A stretch of DNA of 64,000 nt, taken from NCBI GenBank assembly GCA_021737275.1, contig JAIPEE010000006.1, positions 1 through 64,000 of the forward strand, read 5' to 3'. Shown piece after piece: positions 56,085-64,000 of this stretch (positions are counted from its first letter, which is position 1; each line of letters begins with the position of its first letter). Source of the DNA: Desulfobacterales bacterium (GTDB lineage Bacteria; Desulfobacterota; Desulfobacteria; Desulfobacterales; JAIPEE01). A program made the translations under genes and the position numbers. The notes beneath the pieces are model-generated. The model had not been told where the DNA came from and made no database searches. It was given only the letters and a program-made list of their open reading frames with translations.

Positions 56085-59000
56085 ATGAGTAAGCCAAACA
56101 GACTTGAAGTAACGCTGAAATCCGGCCTGTTCGATGCCGAGGGTGATGGGGTTCGCAAGAAGGCTGGAAAGTATTTTGGAATTGATACGGATAGTATCAG
56201 ATCAATAAATGTTCTGACCATTGATGTGGATTTAACGGATGAACAGTTGATAAAAATCCAGACGGATATTTTTACAAATCCTGTTACCCAGGTATCATCC
56301 TATACACCACTGGATATTGATTTTGACTGGTGTATCTGGGTGGGCTTCAGGCCGGGCGTTAGGGATAATGCCGGTAGTACGGCTGTGGAAGCCATTGAGG
56401 ATATGCTTTCTGTCAAGTTTGGTGAGAATGATGCCGTTTATACTTCCAAACGATACTGTATAAAGGGTAGCGGCATGACGGCCGAAGATGTGGATAAAAT
56501 TGCAGGTGAACTGCTGGCCAATGATATTATCCAGCAGTGGAAAATTTTCAGTAATAAAGAGTGGAGTGCCAAAACAGGTGTCGGTATTATAATTCCCAAA
56601 GTGATGCTTGATCATGTCCCGGCTGTCACTACGATTTCAATTGATTCCGATGCTACGCTTGCAAAAATTAGTGATGAACGTAATCTTGCATTAAATCCAA
56701 ACGATATTCCTACCATCCGGTCATATTTTTTAAATGAGGATGTGCTGGCTGACAGAAAAAAAGTAGGGCTTTCAGAGCCGACAGACCTGGAACTGGAATA
56801 TATTTCCCAGGGTAGAAGTGATCATTGTAATCATAATACTTTTCAAGGATTGTTCAGGTATAAAGGCAGTGCTGAAAGTGATGAAGAGATAATCGACAAC
56901 ATTTTCAGAATATGTATCAAGGAGCCTACCCTTGAATTGAAAAAAAAGAAAGACTGGGTTGTTTCCGTATTGTGGGACAATGCCGGTGTCGGCAAGTTTG
57001 ATGAGAACCATTACTATGTCATTACCGGTGAAACACATAACTCGCCTTCTAATATGGAAGCATATGGTGGCGCGATTACCGGTATTGTCGGTGTTTATCG
57101 TGACCCGCTCGGTACAGGGCTGGGCTCAAAGCTGGTAATGGGCAGTTACGGTTTTTGTGTGGGGCACAGAGATTATCAAGGTGATCTGTCTCCGCGACTA
57201 CATCCCCGCCGATTGCTTGATGGCGTTATCGAAGGTGTTCGGGATGGCGGTAACAAAAGCGGTATTCCTACGCCATTCGGCCAGGTTCTTTATCACGATG
57301 GTTATATGGGCAAATGCCTTGTTTTTGTTACTGCGCTTGGTATTATGCCGGCCAGGGTCTGTGGCGCACCTGCTGAACTGAAGACAACATCACCGGGTGA
57401 GCTGATTATTATGTGTGGCGGCCGTGTAGGCAAAGACGGTATTCATGGTGTAACGGCGTCTTCGGAGGTTTTTTCTGAAAATACACCGGCCGGTCATGTT
57501 CAGATTGGAGATCCTTATACCCAGAAAAAAATGCATGACTTTCTGCTTGAAGCCCGTGATGAATGTCTGATTCCATTTATTACGGATAACGGTGGCGGCG
57601 GCTTATCTTCATCTGTGGGTGAATCCGCCCGTTTTTCAAATGGCTGTGAAGTTGATCTTGATAAGGTACCGCTGAAGTATGAGGGGCTTGATCAGTGGGA
57701 GATCTGGATTTCTGAATCCCAGGAACGGATGACCGTTGCAGTTCGCCCTGAAGATCTTGACCGGTTCATGTCACTTTCAAAAAAACATGCAGTTGAAAGT
57801 ACTGTTATCGGTAAATATACTGATTCAGGGAAACTTCATATTAAATATAATGGTAAAACCTGTGCATACATTGATATTGATCTGCTTGAATCAGGCTTCC
57901 CCCAGTGGGAGTTTGACGCGGTCTGGAAAACACCGGAGGAGAGAGGTCTTCTGGAACCGGTTATAAAATCACCTTCAGATTTTAATGCACTCCTTCCGGA
58001 TATGTTATCACGGCCTAATATCTGTTCCAAAGAGTGGATATCTCGTCAGTATGACCATGAAGTGCAGGGCACCAGTGTTATAAAGCCGCTTGTCGGTGTT
58101 GACAGGGATGTGAACAGTGATGCATCCGTTATACGTCCGGTTCTTGAAAGTAATCGCGGCCTGGCTTTTTCTCAATCCCTGCTTCCCGCCTATTCAATCA
58201 TCGACGCTTACCACATGACAAGCTGTACCATTGATGAAGCCGTAAGGCGACTCATTGCAGTGGGCGCTGACGTTGATCAAATTGGCGGTGTGGATAATTT
58301 CTGCTGGCCCAATATTCAATATGATCCGCTTAATAATCCGGACGGAAAGTTTAAGGCGGCACAACTTGTTCGATCATGCAAGGCACTCAAGGATGTCTGT
58401 GAGGCTTATGAAATACCGTTACTTTCAGGAAAAGACAGCATGTATGTGGATGGCCACCTGGCAGGACGATACGGTGAAACACATAAGGTTTCAGCGCCTG
58501 AGACGATCCAGTTTTCTGCATCTTCTGTAATCAGTGATGTGGCCATGTGTGTGACGATGGATAGTAAAGTACCCGGGGACCTGGTATATGTAGTGGGGAT
58601 AACCCGCGATGAGTTGGGTGGTTCCGAATATTATGAACATTTTGGTTATACGGGGCTAAATATACCGCAAGTTCAAACTGAATCATTTTCAGCGCTTTAT
58701 CGGTCATTAAGCGGTGCTATTGAAAAAGAGATTGTTGCTTCTGTTCATGGTGTTTATCGTGGCGGTCTTGGGGTTCATCTTTCAATGGTGGCTATGGGCG
58801 GTGGACTTGGAATGGCTGTTGATCTTTCAAAAGTTCCAGCAGAAGCTGTTACTCGAAATGATACTATTTTGTTTTCAGAATCGGCCGGACGTTTTATTGT
58901 TACAATAGCACCTGGCCATAAGGATGGATTTGAAGCGAAATTCAAAGGTTTGCCGTGTGCATGCATCGGTAAGGTTACTGAGAACCGGAAGTTAAACATT

Positions 59001-59087
59001 ATGGGTATAGACAAGAAAACACTGGTTGACCTGACGGTGGGACAGCTTAAAGATGCATGGAAGAAACCGCATGGAGGACTTATATGA
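56085..59087 (+). CDS. purL: Phosphoribosylformylglycinamidine synthase, PurS-PurL fusion
   Basis: 1000 residues. It makes FGAM in purine synthesis using ammonia from PurQ. Residues about 6-80 (RLEVTLKSGLFDAEGDGV) and 82-170 (WVGFRPGVRDNAGSTAVEAI) look like two PurS units, normally a small separate protein. The PurL part starts near 215: ISQGRSDHCNHNTF is the substrate loop, GETHNSPSNMEAYGGAITGI the Mg/ATP site, and DNGGGGLSSSVGESA and PLLSGKDSM later blocks. The glutaminase domain of the large E. coli PurL is absent and encoded next door. The stop overlaps the purQ start. Confidence 0.94.
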   Translation: MSKPNRLEVTLKSGLFDAEGDGVRKKAGKYFGIDTDSIRSINVLTIDVDLTDEQLIKIQTDIFTNPVTQVSSYTPLDIDFDWCIWVGFRPGVRDNAGSTAVEAIEDMLSVKFGENDAVYTSKRYCIKGSGMTAEDVDKIAGELLANDIIQQWKIFSNKEWSAKTGVGIIIPKVMLDHVPAVTTISIDSDATLAKISDERNLALNPNDIPTIRSYFLNEDVLADRKKVGLSEPTDLELEYISQGRSDHCNHNTFQGLFRYKGSAESDEEIIDNIFRICIKEPTLELKKKKDWVVSVLWDNAGVGKFDENHYYVITGETHNSPSNMEAYGGAITGIVGVYRDPLGTGLGSKLVMGSYGFCVGHRDYQGDLSPRLHPRRLLDGVIEGVRDGGNKSGIPTPFGQVLYHDGYMGKCLVFVTALGIMPARVCGAPAELKTTSPGELIIMCGGRVGKDGIHGVTASSEVFSENTPAGHVQIGDPYTQKKMHDFLLEARDECLIPFITDNGGGGLSSSVGESARFSNGCEVDLDKVPLKYEGLDQWEIWISESQERMTVAVRPEDLDRFMSLSKKHAVESTVIGKYTDSGKLHIKYNGKTCAYIDIDLLESGFPQWEFDAVWKTPEERGLLEPVIKSPSDFNALLPDMLSRPNICSKEWISRQYDHEVQGTSVIKPLVGVDRDVNSDASVIRPVLESNRGLAFSQSLLPAYSIIDAYHMTSCTIDEAVRRLIAVGADVDQIGGVDNFCWPNIQYDPLNNPDGKFKAAQLVRSCKALKDVCEAYEIPLLSGKDSMYVDGHLAGRYGETHKVSAPETIQFSASSVISDVAMCVTMDSKVPGDLVYVVGITRDELGGSEYYEHFGYTGLNIPQVQTESFSALYRSLSGAIEKEIVASVHGVYRGGLGVHLSMVAMGGGLGMAVDLSKVPAEAVTRNDTILFSESAGRFIVTIAPGHKDGFEAKFKGLPCACIGKVTENRKLNIMGIDKKTLVDLTVGQLKDAWKKPHGGLI

Positions 59088-59905
59088 GTAATGAAGTAAA
59101 GGTACTTGTACTGGCCGGTTATGGATTGAACTGTGATAATGAAACGGCTCATGCCTTTTCTCTTGCCGGCGCTGTGCCTGAAAAAATTCATATTAATGCA
59201 CTTATTGATGGTTCAGTAGATCCTTCAGATTTTCAGATCATGGCATTTGGCGGTGGCTTCAGTTGGGGTGATGATCATGGCGCCGGTGTTGTTCAGGCGG
59301 TACGAATGAAAACAAACCTTGGTGATAAACTGCTGAAGTTCATAGATACCGGAAGCCTGGTGATCGGGATATGTAATGGTTTTCAGACACTTGTTAATCT
59401 GGGGCTGCTTCCCGGGTTGGATAATGATTATCAGAAGCGATCAGTGGCCCTGACGTTTAATGACTGCGGTAATTTCAGAGATGACTGGGTTAAGCTTTCG
59501 GTAAATTCATCATCCAGTTGTGTTTTTACAAATGGGATAGATACACTGGATCTGCCTGTAAGGCATGGTGAAGGTAAATTTTATGCTGATGATACGGTTC
59601 TTGACCGCATAGAAAAGGATAATCAGGTTGTTTTAAGATATGCTGATAAAAACGGCATGCCGGCAAATGGTCGTTTTCCGGATAATCCAAACGGCTCTGT
59701 AAATGATATTGCCGGTATCTGTGATCCTACAGGCCGCGTATTTGGACTTATGCCCCACCCGGAAGCGTTTAATCACTGGACAAACCATCCGGACTGGACA
59801 AGGCAAAAAGAGATATCAAGGCGTAAAGGAGAAAGTGTGTCCGGCAAACAAACAGATGGGAATAAAATATTTACGAATGCGGTGAATTTTGTGAGAGCGC
59901 AGTAA
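59084..59905 (+). CDS. purQ: Phosphoribosylformylglycinamidine synthase glutaminase subunit PurQ
   Basis: 273 residues from ATG at 59084, with GGAGGA upstream and a 4-nt overlap with purL; an in-frame ATG at 59057 is inside purL and not supported. Class I glutamine amidotransferase: AGYGLNCDNETAHAF, AFGGGFSWGDDHGAG, nucleophile Cys in GICNGFQTLVNLG at about residue 96, and LMPHPEAFNHW with His and Glu of the triad. Longer than Bacillus PurQ by about 45 residues, like forms that pair with fused PurSL. Confidence 0.95.
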   Translation: MSNEVKVLVLAGYGLNCDNETAHAFSLAGAVPEKIHINALIDGSVDPSDFQIMAFGGGFSWGDDHGAGVVQAVRMKTNLGDKLLKFIDTGSLVIGICNGFQTLVNLGLLPGLDNDYQKRSVALTFNDCGNFRDDWVKLSVNSSSSCVFTNGIDTLDLPVRHGEGKFYADDTVLDRIEKDNQVVLRYADKNGMPANGRFPDNPNGSVNDIAGICDPTGRVFGLMPHPEAFNHWTNHPDWTRQKEISRRKGESVSGKQTDGNKIFTNAVNFVRAQ

Positions 59906-59935
59906 GCGTCTGAGAAATAAAAACTTGAATAAATA

Positions 59936-59963
59936 AAAAGCCCCGCCATTTGGCGGGGCTTTT
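59936..59963. terminator. Bidirectional terminator between purQ and the LysM gene
   Basis: A 12-bp stem (AAAAGCCCCGCC with GGCGGGGCTTTT) with a 4-nt loop. T-rich tails follow on both strands, so it can end both convergent transcripts. Confidence 0.9.
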
Positions 59964-59990
59964 AGTTTTAATAAGAATACGCTGTCTGTG

Positions 59991-61028
59991 TTATTTTGCC
60001 ATTGCAACCGGTGTGCGAATCACAGTGCCTGGCATTACAGATTTATCTGCCTGTGTAACCAGTACAGTTGCAGTGGTTTCCTCGGTGTGTAAAACAATTA
60101 TTGAGCCATAGTCCATTGCCGCAAGGTTTACAGTATTATTGGTACCAGGGATAGCCTTTTTATTCTGATAAAAGATGCTGTATTGCTGCCCTACCTTGAT
60201 ACCGTCTTTTTTTCCTTTATTAATAAAAGCGATATTACCGTCACCAAAGTAATTTCTATGGTCCTCTTCGATAATAAACTCGCCTTCCAACCACTTAACA
60301 CTTTCCACTATCGGAATCTTTGCAGATCTTTCCTTAAAAGGCATTACAAGATCACCGTTTTCAATCGTTCTGATTGCTTTAGTGACTTTTGCAATGGCGT
60401 ATGTTTTATATTCTCCGGGAGATGTTTCAACAACTTCAACAGACGTGACCTCTGCAATACCGGTAAAGTAGTGCTGATAACCGGCAATCTCTTTAGCGTC
60501 TTTCATTTTTACCTGGGGCGGTTTTTCATAAATAATATATTTTTTACCAACTGCGAATGTAGCACCTGGTGACGGTTTGATATAAATTATATCACCCTGA
60601 CCGACCAGGAATTTATCGTCATCAACAAAGTAGATATGTCCATCGGGTTCAACAGGTTCTTCCCGAATAAAACCAACCGCATTAATCGGTTTATAAAGGA
60701 AAAAGGGTGCTTCACCTGTTTCAGGTACCGCAATGGTACTCTCTGTCCACTTTTTATTAAACAGACGGATTCTGTTTCCGGGATAAATCCAGTGCGGATT
60801 GGGAATCTGGTTATTTTCCTGCCAGAGTTCCGGCCATTGCCATGCGGAATCAAAAAACTGATTTGAAAGGTCCCAAAGCGTGTCGCCTTTCTGGACGGTG
60901 TAGTAAAAGCCCGCTTCATGTTCCAGAGGCATTGCCCCTTCTTCGGCAATGGCATTAAAAGGAACAAGGCAAAAAGCGGTGAGTATAGCCATTAATGTGA
61001 TAAAACGGATTTTTTTTGTGGAAAGCAT
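59991..61028 (-). CDS. Secreted LysM-domain protein
   Basis: 345 residues. Signal peptide (residues 1-28, FITLMAILTAFCLVPFNAIA). A LysM domain at about 41-92 (YYTVQKGDTLWDLSNQFF, NPHWIYPGNRIRL) should bind peptidoglycan. The remaining 250 residues have repeated beta-rich blocks (GQGDIIYIKP, GKKYIIYEKP, ENGDLVMPF, VGQQYSIFYQNKK) as in a family common in Desulfobacterota with unknown role. GAGAGG stands 6 nt before the ATG. Confidence 0.88.
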   Translation of the reverse strand: MLSTKKIRFITLMAILTAFCLVPFNAIAEEGAMPLEHEAGFYYTVQKGDTLWDLSNQFFDSAWQWPELWQENNQIPNPHWIYPGNRIRLFNKKWTESTIAVPETGEAPFFLYKPINAVGFIREEPVEPDGHIYFVDDDKFLVGQGDIIYIKPSPGATFAVGKKYIIYEKPPQVKMKDAKEIAGYQHYFTGIAEVTSVEVVETSPGEYKTYAIAKVTKAIRTIENGDLVMPFKERSAKIPIVESVKWLEGEFIIEEDHRNYFGDGNIAFINKGKKDGIKVGQQYSIFYQNKKAIPGTNNTVNLAAMDYGSIIVLHTEETTATVLVTQADKSVMPGTVIRTPVAMAK

Positions 61029-61289
61029 CTGAGGCCTCTCTTCAAGTTGCTGTTATCATTTAAACAAAAATATTTAAATTTTTATTTATACTTCTAACTA
61101 ACCATTTGAAACGATGTAAATTGTAAGTGAATGAAAGTGCCATATAGATGTGGCAGTTGCTATCTGTACAACCATTAATCTGGTTGATATGTTAAACTAA
61201 ACCTTAAATTATTAATATATAAAGAGTTCAACATTTTTTTAATACACTTCTTCATAACAATTTGTCAAGTTTTTCAAGCATTTTTGCAT
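61029..61289. other. Intergenic region upstream of the LysM gene
   Basis: AT-rich spacer between the start of the LysM gene and the terminator of groEL. It should hold the LysM promoter on the minus strand; a TATAAA is visible but no convincing -35 box. No gene or RNA recognised. Confidence 0.45.
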
Positions 61290-61321
61290 AAAAAAAGCCC
61301 CCATGCATTTGCATGGGGGCT
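61290..61321 (-). terminator. Terminator of groES-groEL
   Basis: A 12-bp stem (AGCCCCCATGCA with TGCATGGGGGCT, 61296-61321) is followed on the minus strand by seven T residues. It lies about 31 bp after the groEL stop. Confidence 0.93.
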
Positions 61322-61352
61322 AAATTTTATTTGTAAGGTGAAAAGGGAAGGG

Positions 61353-63062
<1,710 letters not shown>

Positions 63063-63350
63063 TTATCCGATAATGCCGAGAACATCGTCTTCGCGCATGA
63101 TCAGGTATTCTTCGCCTTCAATTTTCACTTCTGTGCCGGAGTATTTGCCAAAAAGTACTCGATCGCCTTTCTTTACTTCAAGAGCAATACGTTTGCCGTC
63201 ATCGCTAACTTTACCGTTGCCGATTGCAACAACTTTTCCCTCAGCCGGTTTTTCTTTTGCGGTATCAGGAATAATAATACCACCTTTTGTTGTTTGCTCT
63301 TCTGGAACACGCTGTACCAAAATTCGATCCTGTAATGGTGTGAGTTTCAT
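63063..63350 (-). CDS. groES: 10 kDa co-chaperonin GroES
   Basis: 95 residues, usual length. It caps the GroEL ring. [35 protein letters not shown] contains the mobile loop, and [33 protein letters not shown] is the roof and last strands. GAAGTTAGG-type sequence with AAAGGAG lies upstream of the ATG. First gene of the chaperonin operon. Confidence 0.98.
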   Translation of the reverse strand: MKLTPLQDRILVQRVPEEQTTKGGIIIPDTAKEKPAEGKVVAIGNGKVSDDGKRIALEVKKGDRVLFGKYSGTEVKIEGEEYLIMREDDVLGIIG

Positions 63351-63787
63351 CGCCTAACTTCTCCTTTCGATTTTGTTCGTTTAAGAATTTTAAAACAAAA
63401 ACCGTAATAATTATTTAATGCAAAAGCCTTTAATATGGCAGCTGCACTGGATACCGGCATACTTACCGGATTTAAAGTAGGTGCCGGTTTTACTGTCTTA
63501 TGTTGTGCGCTCTTGCGCCTACGTAGGAAATAATAACCACCCTTTTTTGTTTGTAAAGGGGAGCCCGGGGAATAAATGCATTTTTTTGATTGATTTTTTC
63601 AGCTATGCCATCAGCGAAAATCCATACGTTACTTTGTTATACAGGTTGATTTGAAAACCCTGACTATTAATTGATCCGAAACAGCGGAATTACATATTTT
63701 GAGCACCTTTTAAAAAACAACACTATATAATAAGGATAACACTAAAAGATTAGTGGAAGCATAATATAAACAGCTTTAACTGAAAGA

Positions 63788-63821
63788 GCGAATGGATTTA
63801 AATGTTATAAATCGCATTCGC
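63788..63821 (-). terminator. Possible terminator of the FmdB-like gene
   Basis: A 13-bp stem with one bulged base (63788-63800 with 63808-63821) lies about 50 nt after the stop of the minus-strand gene. The tail is TCTTTC, so the T run is weak. Confidence 0.45.
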
Positions 63822-63858
63822 CCGAATAGTATCTTACACCCCGAATAGTATCTTATAC
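63821..63858. repeat. Tandem 19-bp direct repeat, two copies
   Basis: CCCGAATAGTATCTTA plus C/T-AC occurs at 63821-63839 and again at 63840-63858, differing at one position. It lies just downstream of the FmdB-like gene. Probably a replication-slippage duplication. Confidence 0.9.
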
Positions 63859-63871
63859 AAAGATAACCTGA

Positions 63872-64000
63872 TTATAGAGATTTATCAGCTTTTTCCTTGG
63901 GCTGTTTTTTCGTATCAGTCGTTGTTTTTACCGCTGAAGCAGAGGTTCCGCTTGAATTTGAAGAGGTGGATTTATTAGCGTAATCCGTTACATACCAACC
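63872..64000 (-). CDS. FmdB-family zinc-ribbon protein, C-terminal 42 residues
   Basis: The frame runs from the window edge to TAA at 63872-63874. It begins GWYVTDYANKS and continues as a Ser/Thr/Lys-rich tail (KTTTDTKKQPKEKADKSL). A GWYVTDY block followed by a low-complexity tail is typical of the end of small FmdB-family zinc-ribbon proteins, whose CxxC pairs would lie upstream and are outside the window. The start is not visible. Confidence 0.65.
   Translation of the reverse strand, partial: GWYVTDYANKSTSSNSSGTSASAVKTTTDTKKQPKEKADKSL

Larger units (their letters stand above)
63351..63871. other. 521-bp region upstream of groES
   Basis: It should contain the groES promoter. No CIRCE element and no clear heat-shock sigma motif was found. 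Contents seen are a CCTACGTAGG palindrome (63518-63527), a 33-codon hydrophobic frame on the plus strand (63435-63533, no ribosome site), a hairpin at 63788-63821 and a tandem repeat at 63821-63858. Confidence 0.5.

Noticed and set aside
63435-63533. 33-codon hydrophobic frame on the plus strand
   Set aside because: It could be a tiny membrane peptide, but there is no Shine-Dalgarno sequence or promoter and it lies in the groES upstream region.

Overview
The window looks like chromosomal DNA of a sulfate-reducing or related Desulfobacterota bacterium (Desulfobacteraceae-like). This is inference from gene content, not from a database search. The pointers are an adenylate kinase whose LID carries the Cys-x5-His-x15-Cys-x2-Cys metal site known from Desulfovibrio, an ArsR-methyltransferase fusion of the SahR type next to ahcY, a short EF-Ts, a PurS-PurL fusion beside a separate PurQ, an aldehyde:ferredoxin oxidoreductase and an Mbh-like Mrp antiporter operon. 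The DNA is moderately AT-rich and uses many TTG starts.

Layout: 1-1032 holds the end of tRNA-Glu and a methyltransferase. 1072-4607 holds a phospholipase-D-type lipoprotein, an outer-membrane barrel protein and CheW. 5146-8641 holds der, rarA and a cytidylate-kinase-like gene. 8911-17100 is a cation/proton antiporter operon (MrpE, F, G, MbhD-like, MbhE-MrpB fusion, MrpC, three MrpD-like subunits, a small membrane protein) ending in a cyclic-nucleotide-binding protein. 17310-21773 holds panC, metK and the convergent sahR-ahcY operon, i.e. the SAM cycle. 21986-26518 holds FecR-like and LPP20-like secreted proteins divergent from an Mla-type lipid transporter whose ATPase is degenerate. 26596-30183 holds an AOR, a coupled class II aldolase-like protein and a response regulator.

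31299-39943 is the accessory part. A 1080-residue Npt1-like transporter fused to HEAT, cyclic-nucleotide and PilZ domains converges on a four-gene minus-strand operon: zinc-ribbon membrane protein, 1246-residue membrane-anchored giant with a putative Cys-His-Asp papain-like C-terminus, small double zinc ribbon, and two-TM protein. I recognise no known system here; it is the best candidate for something undescribed.

40054-46922 holds tRNA-Arg(CCG), folC, rpsU, adk, a tRNA nucleotidyltransferase-type gene, coaE, rho and rpmE. 47127-59905 is a long co-directional housekeeping run: prfA-prmC, rpsB-tsf-pyrH-frr-uppS-cdsA-dxr-rseP and purSL-purQ. 59991-64000 holds a LysM protein, groES-groEL and the 3' end of an FmdB-like gene, all on the minus strand. 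No insertion sequence, CRISPR array, rRNA or phage gene was seen.
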